Counted from the first letter of the stretch, positions 33,862 through 42,997 are shown. The stretch is 64,000 nt of DNA from Dethiosulfatibacter aminovorans DSM 17477 (GCF_900142005.1 NZ_FQZL01000011.1:1-64000); one strand, 5' to 3'. The notes: generated from the sequence alone by a model not told the origin. A program made the numbers and translations.

Positions 33862-34830
33862 ATGAAAAACTGGCGATCAACCTTTATAATAATAGTAATT
33901 TCATTTTTACTGGGCTTTTTTACTGCGTCTTCAAAAAGTGAAAACACCAGTCATGTATTTGGCAATATGAACTTGATAAACCATGACAGCATACTTTGGA
34001 TCAATGAAGAGGGAATAGTATCGGGTACGAATGAGACTGGAGCTGGCGAAGACGAGACTGCTTATACAGTGGACATTGAACTTCAAAGCATCAGTGAAAC
34101 TGTAAAGCTTGATATTTCAATTATCGAATACAAGATACTCCGACGTGGGGACCCTGTAATGGTTCATTATGTATATGACACGGAAAAAGATGAGATACTG
34201 TATGTACAGTTCATAAGGGACGAGAAGGGACGCCTGGAATTAGGCTTGACCAGACCTGTAGTGGTATTGGATGCAGGCCATGGTGGATTTGATGACGGGG
34301 AAGGGTCAAATGGTTTGTGGCTTGAGAAGGAGCTCAATCTCAAGATAACCCTTTTGATGAAGAAACTCCTTGAAGAAGGAGGAATACGAGTTGTTCTGAC
34401 CAGAAGTAAGGATGAATATGTGACCCTCTATGATCGGTGCGAGTTGTCAAACTATATCGAAGCTGATATGTTCATAAGCAACCATATCAACAAGTACAAC
34501 GGATGGCTGAGTGGAATCGATATTCTATATAGCATGAAGGCTGATGAGTCCTTTGCCTATGACATGGCAGATACGATTTCCAAGGCAGGACTGGAAGTCA
34601 GAAGTGTTCACTTCCGAAGGGATACCGACCATCCCGAGCTGGACTACTATTTCGTTCATCATAACAATGACTCTGAAAGCTATATCGTCGAATACGGCTA
34701 TGCCGACAATGAGCACGATGCGATCATTATAAATGAAAACTGGGAAGAAATGGCTGAATATGCAGCTGATGCAATATTGAGACATTTCTTTCATGGGCCT
34801 GTTCCCATGAACAGGAATATATACTATTAG
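33862..34830 (+). CDS. N-acetylmuramoyl-L-alanine amidase (Amidase_3)
   Basis: A 322-residue exported amidase. Residues 5-24 are an uncleaved or cleavable signal segment; residues about 30-130 are a domain I do not recognise; residues about 133-310 are the zinc amidase. Ligands are His140 (DAGHGG), Glu155 (WLEKEL) and His208 (SNHIN), and the catalytic glutamate is Glu277 (VEYGYADN). The enzyme cuts the bond between N-acetylmuramic acid and the stem peptide. The unassigned N-terminal region may position it in the wall. It is a single gene without a clear terminator. Confidence 0.88.
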   Translation: MKNWRSTFIIIVISFLLGFFTASSKSENTSHVFGNMNLINHDSILWINEEGIVSGTNETGAGEDETAYTVDIELQSISETVKLDISIIEYKILRRGDPVMVHYVYDTEKDEILYVQFIRDEKGRLELGLTRPVVVLDAGHGGFDDGEGSNGLWLEKELNLKITLLMKKLLEEGGIRVVLTRSKDEYVTLYDRCELSNYIEADMFISNHINKYNGWLSGIDILYSMKADESFAYDMADTISKAGLEVRSVHFRRDTDHPELDYYFVHHNNDSESYIVEYGYADNEHDAIIINENWEEMAEYAADAILRHFFHGPVPMNRNIYY

Positions 34831-34896
34831 CACTTCATTTTTTAATCGCTCTGATACTGTAAAATGATGCTATAAACATAGCTATAAGTGACAAAG

Positions 34897-34951
34897 CCAT
34901 ATGTTAAAATTTTGTAATACATACACCATATGTTAAAATTTTGTAATACAT
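34897..34951 (+). repeat. Two perfect 26-bp direct repeats upstream of the NSS transporter
   Basis: The segment starting CCATATGTTAAAATTTTG at 34897-34922 is repeated exactly at 34926-34951, a period of 29 bases. Each unit has ATGT and ACAT ends around AAAATTTT, so it is loosely palindromic. Lying 110-160 bases before the transporter start, the pair could be an operator for its regulator. Confidence 0.75.
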
Positions 34952-34995
34952 CTTTACAAATAATTAATAATGTACTAGAATGTTCAAGGTCATCG

Positions 34996-35025
34996 ATACG
35001 AGACTTTCTTAGGAAGGTCTCGTAT
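34996..35025 (+). promoter_or_regulatory. Hairpin in the leader of the NSS transporter gene
   Basis: ATACGAGAC/GTCTCGTAT (34996-35004, 35017-35025) makes a perfect 9-bp stem, 35 bases before the start codon. There is no T-run, so it is more likely a leader structure or mRNA stabiliser than a terminator. Confidence 0.5.
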
Positions 35026-35059
35026 TCATGTGCAATAATACATAATATAGGAGAATAAA

Positions 35060-36568
35060 ATGAACGAACAAAGAGGACAATGGGGCTCCAGACTGGGCTT
35101 CATACTGGCTGCTATTGGTTCTGCAGTCGGACTGGGTAACATATGGAGATTTCCATACACTGCATCAAGCAACGGAGGGGGAGCGTTTTTGATTCCTTAT
35201 CTTTTTGCACTTTTAACTGCAGGAATACCGATTCTAATATTGGAGTTTGCCATAGCGCATAAAATCAAGAAATCAGTACCGGGAGTATTTGGAAGCGTTA
35301 AGAACGGCCTTCAATCCCTTGGATGGATCCAGACATTTGTATCCATATCAATAACCGTCTATTATACGGTTATTATCGGATGGTCCATGAACTATGCATT
35401 CTATGCACTTTCATCAAAGTGGGGGACCGACACAAGTGGATTCTTTTTCGGAGAATTCCTGAACATTACAGACAGCCCCTTCAATATAGGGCATATTAAC
35501 AAGGGAATGCTCCTTGCTTTGGCTGCTGTATGGCTGATCAACTATTTTGTATTGAGCAGCGGAATCAAGGCTGGAATAGAAAAGGCCAACAAGATATTCA
35601 TGCCTTTGCTTGTTGCGTGTCTTGTAATAGTAGCAATAAGAGGCATTACACTTGAGGGAGCAGTTCAGGGTCTTGACTATTTCTTCAAACCCGAATTTTC
35701 AAAGCTTTCGGATCCTACCGTATGGCTTGCAGCGTACGGACAAATTTTCTATTCACTTAGTATCTGTTTCGGTATCATGATTACATATGCAAGCTACCTT
35801 CCGGAAAAGACAGACATAGTGAACAACGCATTCATGACAGGACTTGGAAACTGCTCTTTCAGCATTCTTGCAGGAATGACTGTCTTTTCGGTGCTTGGAT
35901 ATATGGCTGCACAGCAGGGTGTTTCAGTTGCAGAGGTCTCTGCCGGCGGAATCGGGCTTGCCTTCATAGTATTTCCAAAGGCAATCAACGCACTTCCGGG
36001 AATGAACGGAACCTTTGGAGCAATATTCTTCCTTTGTCTGATATTTGCGGGGCTCAGCTCAAGCATGTCAATCATCGAGGTTATAGTATCAAGCATTCAG
36101 GGCAAATTTGACATAGCTAGAAAAAAGGTTCTAAGATATATAATAGTTATTGGATTCTTAATATCTTTGATATTCGTTACAGGAGCAGGACTTTACATAC
36201 TTGATATTGTGGACCACTTTGTCAACACATATGCCATTGCACTTGCAGGACTTGTTGAGATACTGGTACTTGCATATATGGTAGATCTTGAGGAACTAAG
36301 GTCTTATGCAAACGGCATGTCTGATTTTGCCATTGGAAAATGGTGGATATATACGCTTAAATATCTGACTCCGGCACTTCTTGCCATAATGTTTGTATTC
36401 AATACATATGTTGACTTTACAAAAGGATATGAAGGGTATTCACTGAAAGCGCTTATGGTTTACGGAGTAGGAACTCTTGTGTTTATAGTTGTTGGAGCTT
36501 TAGTATTCAACCGCATCAAGGGTGAAGATGAGAAAAACAATCAAATTTCAAGAGGTGATGCAGTATGA
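35060..36568 (+). CDS. Sodium-dependent NSS (SNF) family transporter, MetP-like
   Basis: A 502-residue transporter of the neurotransmitter:sodium symporter family with twelve membrane segments. TM1 carries the signature ILAAIGSAVGLGNIWRFPY, which forms the sodium and substrate sites; GLSSSMSIIEVIVS is the TM8 region. Bacterial members take up amino acids such as methionine, alanine or tryptophan. The stop codon overlaps the start of a 31-residue MetS-like subunit, so methionine or alanine is the best guess. TAGGAGA provides the ribosome site. Confidence 0.92.
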   Translation: MNEQRGQWGSRLGFILAAIGSAVGLGNIWRFPYTASSNGGGAFLIPYLFALLTAGIPILILEFAIAHKIKKSVPGVFGSVKNGLQSLGWIQTFVSISITVYYTVIIGWSMNYAFYALSSKWGTDTSGFFFGEFLNITDSPFNIGHINKGMLLALAAVWLINYFVLSSGIKAGIEKANKIFMPLLVACLVIVAIRGITLEGAVQGLDYFFKPEFSKLSDPTVWLAAYGQIFYSLSICFGIMITYASYLPEKTDIVNNAFMTGLGNCSFSILAGMTVFSVLGYMAAQQGVSVAEVSAGGIGLAFIVFPKAINALPGMNGTFGAIFFLCLIFAGLSSSMSIIEVIVSSIQGKFDIARKKVLRYIIVIGFLISLIFVTGAGLYILDIVDHFVNTYAIALAGLVEILVLAYMVDLEELRSYANGMSDFAIGKWWIYTLKYLTPALLAIMFVFNTYVDFTKGYEGYSLKALMVYGVGTLVFIVVGALVFNRIKGEDEKNNQISRGDAV

Positions 36569-36660
36569 GTACGGGCGGAATAATATTTGCGATAATTGCA
36601 ATAGGAATCACCTGGGGTGGATTTGGTGTTTGCATGTCAATAGCAATGAAAAACAAATAA
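36565..36660 (+). CDS. MetS-like small subunit of the NSS transporter (31 residues)
   Basis: An ATG overlapping the stop of the NSS gene (ATGA) and preceded by AGAGGTGA starts a 31-residue frame: MSTGGIIFAIIAIG, then TWGGFGVCMSIAMKNK. It has a single membrane helix and a basic C-terminus. This matches the MetS small subunit family, in which the Corynebacterium MetPS transporter needs both parts for methionine uptake. A good terminator follows directly. The size makes it easy to overlook. Confidence 0.82.
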   Translation: MSTGGIIFAIIAIGITWGGFGVCMSIAMKNK

Positions 36661-36666
36661 ATGATT

Positions 36667-36699
36667 GGACCTGTCCATAAGCGTACAGGTCTTTTTTTT
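36667..36699 (+). terminator. Terminator of the NSS/MetS operon
   Basis: GACCTGT/ACAGGTC (36668-36674, 36685-36691) with a 10-base loop and eight T residues. Confidence 0.88.
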
Positions 36700-36831
36700 A
36701 TGGAGATTGACTGTTATTTTTTAGAATGTTATAATTAATTACCGATGAAAGTATATAATTAAAAATGAATAAATATAAGTTTTAGCCGACATAAAATCTC
36801 AGCAAAAAATGATTGGATGGAGGTGAAATCA

Positions 36832-37284
36832 GTGGGGGAAGCAAGAAGTAGTGAGTTTATTGAAGCTCCAGTGAAAGAAGTACATATCTATGCAAGAGAT
36901 CCAAGGAAATGGCGGGTATGGTTTGTCAACTTTCATGGACCCGATGAAATGACAGGTGATGGTGGAGTAGGGACAATCATCGAAGCCAGATATTCAATTC
37001 TGGGCAATAAGTTGCCTGTTACCATTGAGGTAATGGAAGACCGGAAGGATTTCTGGAGGGGAAAAATAACAGGTGTAATGAACGGAGAACTTACAGCATC
37101 CCAATTACTGCAGGATGAAGGCACTGAATTTATAATGGAATGGAAGTATACTCTTTCAATGGGCAAAATTGGTAAAATTGCTGATTCTTCAGCAATTGAA
37201 AAGATAATCGGCCGTTCACTGGCAAATTCTGTTGAAAACCTGAAAACAATTTGTGAATCTGCCAGTTATCTTGTAAGCCACTAG
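36832..37284 (+). CDS. SRPBCC-family protein (polyketide cyclase/CoxG-like)
   Basis: A 150-residue protein with the helix-grip (START-like) fold. The pattern SSEFIEAPVKEVHIYARDPRKW (first part SSEFIEAPVKEVHIY) followed by alternating strands and a C-terminal amphipathic helix is typical. Such proteins bind hydrophobic ligands in a central cavity. A GTG at 36832 with GGAGGTGA upstream is the likely start; an ATG at 36817 lies inside that ribosome site. No function can be given. It lies between the NSS operon and the thiamin leader and is probably transcribed alone. Confidence 0.72.
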   Translation: MGEARSSEFIEAPVKEVHIYARDPRKWRVWFVNFHGPDEMTGDGGVGTIIEARYSILGNKLPVTIEVMEDRKDFWRGKITGVMNGELTASQLLQDEGTEFIMEWKYTLSMGKIGKIADSSAIEKIIGRSLANSVENLKTICESASYLVSH

Positions 37285-37392
37285 AAAACGGAAGGCAAGT
37301 GTTCAGGCAGTCTGCAGAGGCTGCTTCTTTTATTGTAAGTGAAACTGAATTTTATTGCAAAGCCAATCGATTTATAATATAATCATTGTAAA

Positions 37393-37476
37393 CATGGGAG
37401 CTGCAACAGCGGCTGAGAGTGAAGCGGATGCTTCAGACCATTGAACCTGATCTGGGTAATGCCAGCGTAGGAAACA
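37393..37476 (+). ncRNA. TPP riboswitch (THI element)
   Basis: The conserved pieces are present in order: GGGAGCT, GCTGAGA (37412-37418), then CATTGAACCTGATCTGGG and AATGCCAGCGTAGG. It is followed at once by a terminator hairpin, so thiamin pyrophosphate binding should stop transcription of the thiM-thiED genes. Confidence 0.96.
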
Positions 37477-37497
37477 TACATTAGTAATGTTTTTTTG

Positions 37498-37521
37498 ACG
37501 TCTCAGGTGAGGCGTTTTTTG
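37498..37521 (+). terminator. Riboswitch-controlled terminator
   Basis: ACGTCTCA/TGAGGCGT (37498-37505, 37508-37515) with a two-base loop in this drawing (realistically a shorter stem with a four-base loop) and a T-run. It is the expression platform of the TPP riboswitch. Confidence 0.8.
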
Positions 37522-37609
37522 TATTTTAAGATGGGTAAGGTTCCCGTGTAAAATCAAGTGCATTATCATGTGTTTGCTGACATTCATGAATAATGGCGAA
37601 GGAGAAATA

Positions 37610-38431
37610 ATGGATAAGATCATTGAGAATTTAAGGAATAAGCCACCATTGGTACACCATATAACCAACTATGTAACAGTCAACGATTGCGCCAATGTAG
37701 TGCTGGCCGCGGGAGGAGCGCCAATCATGGCAGATGACGTGAAGGAAGTCGAAGAAATTGTGTCAATCAGCAGTGTACTGTACATAAACATTGGAACCCT
37801 CAACGAAAGAACTGTAGAGAGCATGGTAAAGGCGGGGAAAAGGGCAAACTGCCTCGGTCTTCCCGTATTGCTTGACCCTGTGGGCATGGGTGCATCAAGG
37901 ATGAGAAATGACACTGTTCACAGGCTTATGAATGAAATATACTTTACGGTAATAAAGGGAAACATGTCTGAAATCAAAGGACTCTACAAGGCGGAAAGGA
38001 ATACAGGTGGTGTTGACGTAAAGGACGAGGACATAGTAGGCACTGAAAACCTTGCTGAAGCGGTTGAATATGTAAAAAAAATCGCCAGGGAATTTGATTC
38101 CGTTGTAGCGGTAACAGGAGCTATAGACATAGTAACGGATGGGGAACAAGCTGTAACTGTTAGAAACGGACACCCCAACATGAGCAGGGTGACTGGCACA
38201 GGATGCATGACTGGAAGTGTAATGGCCACCTATGTGGGATCCAATCCTGAAAGACCGGTTGATGCAGTAGTAGCGGCACTTGTGAAGATGGGCCTTGCAG
38301 GAGAACGTGCCGAACTGGAAATGAAGAACAAGAACGAAGGGATATCAAGCTATAAGAGATATCTCATCGACGGAATAGATCTAATAGGACTAGAAGAAAT
38401 GAAGGAAGGTGGAAAGATTGAATATCTTTAG
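37610..38431 (+). CDS. thiM: Hydroxyethylthiazole kinase
   Basis: A 273-residue ribokinase-like enzyme that phosphorylates 4-methyl-5-(2-hydroxyethyl)thiazole in thiamin salvage. Conserved parts are PPLVHHITNYVTVNDCAN, GGAPIMADD, LDPVGMGASRMRN, IKGNMSEI and VTGTGCMTGS, the last with the catalytic cysteine. Start at 37610 follows AAGGAG. It is the first gene after the TPP riboswitch and overlaps the thiED start by 14 bases. No genes for de novo thiazole or pyrimidine synthesis are here, so the operon supports salvage. Confidence 0.96.
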   Translation: MDKIIENLRNKPPLVHHITNYVTVNDCANVVLAAGGAPIMADDVKEVEEIVSISSVLYINIGTLNERTVESMVKAGKRANCLGLPVLLDPVGMGASRMRNDTVHRLMNEIYFTVIKGNMSEIKGLYKAERNTGGVDVKDEDIVGTENLAEAVEYVKKIAREFDSVVAVTGAIDIVTDGEQAVTVRNGHPNMSRVTGTGCMTGSVMATYVGSNPERPVDAVVAALVKMGLAGERAELEMKNKNEGISSYKRYLIDGIDLIGLEEMKEGGKIEYL

Positions 38432-39836
38432 AGAACACTTGAAGCTTTATCTTGTGACTGACAGGAGATGGAACTCCGAAGGAATACTTGAAGATGTGAA
38501 GACAGCACTGGACCATGGTGTCACCTGTCTCCAGATACGGGAGAAGGATATGGAGCATGATGATTTCCTGAAAATTTCCCGGGAAATGAAAAAGCTTACA
38601 GATGAAAGAAAGATTCCATTCATAATAAATGATGATGTTGAAATAGCTGTGAAATGTGATGCTGCAGGAGTCCATATTGGGCAGGGAGACATGCCGGTAA
38701 CTGAAGCAAGAAAGAAGATTGGGCAGGACAGGATTCTTGGAGTGTCGGTATCAACAGTAGAGGAAGCCCTCAAGGCTGAAGCTGAAGGAGCAGATTACCT
38801 TGGCGTGGGAGCGATGTTCATCACATCCACAAAGGGCGATGCAAATCCTGTTAAGCTACAGGAGCTAAAGGCCATAACAGAAACCGTATCGATTCCCGTA
38901 GTTGCAATTGGAGGAATCGATGAAAGCAACATCCTTAAGCTGGACAGGACTGGGGTATATGGAGTTGCCGTGGTATCTTCAATACTTGCCAAGGGTGACA
39001 TAGCTGCAGCAACTGTGGACATGGCAGAAAAATCGGACATCCTGGTACACGATACAGTAAGGAAGGTACTTACAATAGCAGGTTCAGATCCAAGCGGCGG
39101 CGCCGGAATACAGGCAGACCTTAAAACAATGGCTGCCCACAACTGTTTTGGCATGAGTGTGATAACCGGACTTACTGCACAAAACACAACTGGAGTATAC
39201 GGCATTGAAAATGTCTCGGAGGATTTTGTTGCCAATCAGATGGACTGTGTATTCAAGGACATAAGGCCGGAGGCTGTAAAGGTTGGAATGGTTTCATCTG
39301 TGGGAATAATTAATGCAATATCTGAAGGCCTGAAGGCACACAAGGCAACACACGTTGTAGTGGACCCTGTAATGGTGTCAACAAGCGGCAGCAGGCTTCT
39401 TGAAGATGGTGCAATGCTTGCGCTCAAGGAAAAACTCATACCTTTGGCAGAGGTAATCACCCCAAACATATTCGAAGCGGAACTGCTGGCCGATATGAAG
39501 ATAGAAACGAAGGATGACATGGTGATGGCTGCCGAGAAAATAAGCAGCTGGTACGGCGGCCACATACTTGTAAAGGGAGGACATCTCCATGAAGAAGCCA
39601 GCGATCTTCTGTATTCCAGGGGAGAAACTTTCTGGTACAAAAGCGAGAGGATAGAGAATCCAAACACCCACGGTACCGGATGCACCCTTTCGTCTGCAAT
39701 AGCTTCAAACCTTGCCAAAGGATATGATATAAGAAAGAGTATAGAAAACAGCAAGGGATTCATAACAGGGGCCATAAAAGACAAGCTGAACCTTGGGAAG
39801 GGACGGGGACCCCTCAATCATCAGTTCAAGTCATAA
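38418..39836 (+). CDS. thiED: Fused thiamin-phosphate synthase / HMP(-P) kinase (ThiE-ThiD)
   Basis: A 472-residue bifunctional protein. Residues 1-205 are ThiE (LYLVTDRRW, CLQIREKD, GVHIGQGDM, YLGVGAMFITSTK, VAIGGI), which joins the thiazole and pyrimidine phosphates. Residues about 214-472 are ThiD (TIAGSDPSGGAGIQADLKTM, VDPVMVSTSGS, HGTGCTLSSAIA), which phosphorylates hydroxymethylpyrimidine. A TTG at 38418 with GGAAGG upstream is the likely start; a GTG at 38409 is possible. The fusion puts two successive salvage steps in one chain. A bidirectional terminator follows. Confidence 0.95.
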   Translation: MNIFREHLKLYLVTDRRWNSEGILEDVKTALDHGVTCLQIREKDMEHDDFLKISREMKKLTDERKIPFIINDDVEIAVKCDAAGVHIGQGDMPVTEARKKIGQDRILGVSVSTVEEALKAEAEGADYLGVGAMFITSTKGDANPVKLQELKAITETVSIPVVAIGGIDESNILKLDRTGVYGVAVVSSILAKGDIAAATVDMAEKSDILVHDTVRKVLTIAGSDPSGGAGIQADLKTMAAHNCFGMSVITGLTAQNTTGVYGIENVSEDFVANQMDCVFKDIRPEAVKVGMVSSVGIINAISEGLKAHKATHVVVDPVMVSTSGSRLLEDGAMLALKEKLIPLAEVITPNIFEAELLADMKIETKDDMVMAAEKISSWYGGHILVKGGHLHEEASDLLYSRGETFWYKSERIENPNTHGTGCTLSSAIASNLAKGYDIRKSIENSKGFITGAIKDKLNLGKGRGPLNHQFKS

Positions 39837-39867
39837 TCTTCTTATGATAAAGTAGATATTTATCGAA

Positions 39868-39908
39868 AATCCGGTATCGCACCTTAGTGCAGGATACCGG
39901 ATTTTTTT
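39868..39908. terminator. Bidirectional terminator after thiED
   Basis: AATCCGGTATC/GATACCGGATT (39868-39878, 39893-39903) with GCA/TGC inside and a run of T residues. It separates thiED from the convergent response-regulator gene. Confidence 0.9.
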
Positions 39909-40590
39909 AATCACAATGAAACTTATACCCAAGGCCCCATACAGTCTGAATGTATTTTGGCTTGGAGGGGTCTTCTTCTATCTTGTTTCGCAGATGGTGA
40001 ATGTATACCATTATTGTGTTGTCGCCTACGACGTTCTCGTTCCAGATGGCTTCGAAGAGCTGGTCCTTGTTGAATACCTTGTCTTCGTTTTCCATGAAGA
40101 ATCTTAGAAGTGATGTTTCTTTGGAGGACAGATGAAGCTCTTCTCCGTTCTTGTATGACTTCATGGTTTTCGTATCGAACTTGAAGGGACCGCTAGTCAG
40201 AACCACACTGGTTGTGATTTTTTTGTTACGTCTTATTATAGCTTTCATCTGAGCTGCAAGAACCCTAGGCCTGAAGGGCTTTGTTATATAATCGTCTGCA
40301 CCGAGACCCAGCCCCAGGATTATGTCGTAATCCTCGGTTCGACCGCTGAGAAACATTACGGGAGTGTCGTTTCCGTTTCTTCTCATTGATGAGAGCACTT
40401 CAAATCCATCCATGTCGTCCATGTTGATGTCAAGTACAACAAGGTCGAAGGATTCTTTTTTCAATATTTCAAGGGCTTCACCACCACCATCTGCTTCTTT
40501 GCAGGTCATGTTTTCCTTATCCAGTACTCTTTTTATGGTCATGCGAACGTTTTTATCGTCATCGACAATCAAGATATGATTTTTGGCCAT
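39907..40590 (-). CDS. OmpR-family response regulator
   Basis: A 227-residue regulator. Residues 1-120 are a receiver with the acidic pocket VDDD, phospho-acceptor Asp54 (VVLDINM) and KPF at the end; residues about 130-227 are a winged helix of the OmpR/PhoB type (SSKETSLLRFFMEN, YIHHLRNKIEEDP, WGLGYKF). It diverges from a sensor-kinase gene at 40745, with a 21-base palindrome between them. The pair lies directly before the tricarboxylate transporter and probably controls it. Ribosome site AGGAGA precedes the ATG. Confidence 0.9.
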   Translation of the reverse strand: MAKNHILIVDDDKNVRMTIKRVLDKENMTCKEADGGGEALEILKKESFDLVVLDINMDDMDGFEVLSSMRRNGNDTPVMFLSGRTEDYDIILGLGLGADDYITKPFRPRVLAAQMKAIIRRNKKITTSVVLTSGPFKFDTKTMKSYKNGEELHLSSKETSLLRFFMENEDKVFNKDQLFEAIWNENVVGDNTIMVYIHHLRNKIEEDPSKPKYIQTVWGLGYKFHCD

Positions 40591-40676
40591 ATTGTCTCCT
40601 GTCTAAATTCAAATATTTTTTATTCCAACGGTTAAAGGGTTTATGCACTTTTACTTTCCTGAGCTGTGAATATAGT

Positions 40677-40697
40677 GTTATAATGAATAATTATAAC
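40677..40697. promoter_or_regulatory. 21-base palindrome between the divergent regulator and kinase genes
   Basis: GTTATAAT and ATTATAAC (40677-40684, 40690-40697) are perfect inverted copies around GAATA. Each arm contains a TATAAT-like -10 box facing opposite ways, so the site may be overlapping divergent promoters, an operator, or both. Confidence 0.55.
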
Positions 40698-40744
40698 ATA
40701 TAATATACTGCAGTGAAAGATAGGATAACCGGGGAGAAGAAATC

Positions 40745-42976
40745 ATGAAAGAATCGCGTCTCAGGAAAATAATAAAAGAAATCCTGCTTAATAGAATAGT
40801 CTTTGCAATTGCAGGAGCTGCAATAATTGGAATTTTTGCATTCATGCTCTATGGGTCTTTTGCGGAAAGCAGGGAAATCAATACTGAGAACGAAAAGGAG
40901 AATCTCCTCAATCAGTTGTATTATGTGTCGGAAGCCATAAACTATTACTTCTATGATATGAGAAACGACCTGGAGCTTCTGAGCTCTACAATTTTTGAAG
41001 ATGAGGAAAATGCTGTAGTCAGCCTCAGGAACTTTTCCTTCAGACAGCAGGTTACAGTGAAATCGGTCACCCTTATGGATAATTTCAATGATGTATTGTA
41101 TGACGAATATAATACTTCAAGTGAATTGTTCAACGAAGAAATATACGACAAGATAATGAGAGATGGTAAAAAGTATATGAGAAACATAATAATCCCGGCT
41201 GAAACGGCTACCAAGATAGACATATATCTTGTCAATGACAATGAATATGTAATATCATTTGGAGTAAAAAGCGTTCCCCAGGATGGAAAGCAAAGAATCC
41301 TTATCATTACCGTAAGTCTCAATGACATATACGACAGGGTCATATCTCCCCAGCAGATACCCGTTGAATCCCATCCAACCCTTAAGGATCAATATGGTGA
41401 TATTCTCCTTCACAGCAATCCGGACTTCATAGGCATGAACAGCATAAGGGATAATGTTGACACCCATGTGGAGCTGGAGGGCAGCGAATTCCAAAAAGTA
41501 TTGAGAGACCAGCTTACTGCAAAATCCGATGCAAGGGTCTATACATCGGTGTATGAAGAAGACGGCAAGATTATTGAAAGGAAGATGATCAGTGCATATA
41601 TGCCTGTGTATTTTCTTGATGATTACTGGATCATTTCCATGACTTTTGATATAGATGATGATTTCAACCAGATAATGGCCATAAACAACAGGATTATGCT
41701 TTTTGCCTTTCTTCTTACAATGGCCTTTGCAATGCTCTTGTCTGCAATCTACTATCTTGCAAGAAATAAGCTGAGACTGGAAAGTGAAGCAAACCAGCTG
41801 AGGCGATTCAATTCGGCATTGGAGGAGCTCCACAACAAGGAGGCGCTTCTGACAAGGAACACCAAATACAGGACAATGGGTTATATGACCATGGGAATTG
41901 TTCATGAGCTCAACAACCTCCTCACTCCCGTCATAGGCCTAACAGATCTTCTCAAGGAGGAAATAGAGGATGAAGGACAGGCAGTAGTGACACTTGAGGA
42001 AATAAACGTAATCAACGAATCGGCAGTGCATTCACAGGAGCTAATCCAGCAGGTATTGCTGGTGGGAAGGCAGGACAAGACCTATTCAGCCTTCAGGGAT
42101 GTAGACCTTAAGGATGCACTGGAAAAAAGCATCAAGGTTGTAGGCGTTTCCTTCAGCAAGAAAATAACGATAATAAAAAAAATTGAGGACCTTCCCATGT
42201 TTGTATATGGAAACAGGTCACAGTTGGTGCAGGTGTTTGTAAATATTGCAATAAATGGAATCCATGCCATGGATGAAGGCGGTATTTTGAAAGTTTCTCT
42301 CAGACAGGTCGAAGGGGTTAAAGACCGTCCCGACACAAGGATGAAGGACAGATGCATTGAGGTTAAGATTAAGGATAACGGCTGCGGCATAGAGGAAAAG
42401 GACCTTAAGAATATCTTTCTTCCCTTCTATACAACGAAGACGGAAGGGGATGGTACGGGACTTGGACTTTCTGTTGTAGCCGATATAATCAAGAATCACA
42501 AGGGTGAAATCTATGTGGATTCCAAAGTGGGCGAAGGAACCAGTTTCTATGTTTATCTTCCTCTCCTCAACATGGATGATGTAAGGCTTTCGATTAATAA
42601 GGAAGCATCTGATGATAAAACCGAAAACGGAAAGATCTGTATAGTGAATGTAAGGAAGGATATGGCTGAATCCCTTGAAAAAGCGCTTATCAAGTATGAT
42701 GTCAGTGTCTACCTGGATCAGGCAACCTATGCGGCAATGGTATCAAGCGGCAGGATAGAGCCTGACATACTTGTTGTTTCGGACAACGACCTGACTGTTG
42801 ACGGAATCCAGCTGATAAACCTTACAAAAAGGGCATATCCGGAAACAAAAATATTGTACATAGCGGATGGAATGAGGAAGGAACCGGGAAGTGAAACAAT
42901 GGAGATAATTGATGTATACATTACGGGTCCGGTGAGCTATAGTGAGATAATAGAATCAATAAAGGAACTTATCTAG
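40745..42976 (+). CDS. Membrane sensor histidine kinase with degenerate C-terminal receiver
   Basis: A 743-residue kinase. One membrane segment at about 18-38 and a second at about 318-342 enclose an outer sensor of some 280 residues, of Cache type by size. A coiled region follows, then the phospho-histidine His387 (MGIVHELNNLLTP) and a HATPase domain (NIAINGIHAMDEGG, DNGCGIEEKD, GTGLGLSVVADI). Residues about 631-743 look like a receiver but lack the N-terminal acidic pair (VNVRKD) and the late lysine (ITGPVSY), keeping only an Asp in VVSDND. Its partner is presumably the divergent OmpR-type regulator. The signal could be an external tricarboxylate. Confidence 0.88.
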   Translation: MKESRLRKIIKEILLNRIVFAIAGAAIIGIFAFMLYGSFAESREINTENEKENLLNQLYYVSEAINYYFYDMRNDLELLSSTIFEDEENAVVSLRNFSFRQQVTVKSVTLMDNFNDVLYDEYNTSSELFNEEIYDKIMRDGKKYMRNIIIPAETATKIDIYLVNDNEYVISFGVKSVPQDGKQRILIITVSLNDIYDRVISPQQIPVESHPTLKDQYGDILLHSNPDFIGMNSIRDNVDTHVELEGSEFQKVLRDQLTAKSDARVYTSVYEEDGKIIERKMISAYMPVYFLDDYWIISMTFDIDDDFNQIMAINNRIMLFAFLLTMAFAMLLSAIYYLARNKLRLESEANQLRRFNSALEELHNKEALLTRNTKYRTMGYMTMGIVHELNNLLTPVIGLTDLLKEEIEDEGQAVVTLEEINVINESAVHSQELIQQVLLVGRQDKTYSAFRDVDLKDALEKSIKVVGVSFSKKITIIKKIEDLPMFVYGNRSQLVQVFVNIAINGIHAMDEGGILKVSLRQVEGVKDRPDTRMKDRCIEVKIKDNGCGIEEKDLKNIFLPFYTTKTEGDGTGLGLSVVADIIKNHKGEIYVDSKVGEGTSFYVYLPLLNMDDVRLSINKEASDDKTENGKICIVNVRKDMAESLEKALIKYDVSVYLDQATYAAMVSSGRIEPDILVVSDNDLTVDGIQLINLTKRAYPETKILYIADGMRKEPGSETMEIIDVYITGPVSYSEIIESIKELI

Positions 42977-42997
42977 AGAGTAAAATGCAAGAATATG

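Noticed and set aside
36817-36831. ATG at 36817 as start of the SRPBCC gene
   Set aside because: This ATG forms part of the ribosome site GGAGGTGA that serves the GTG at 36832.
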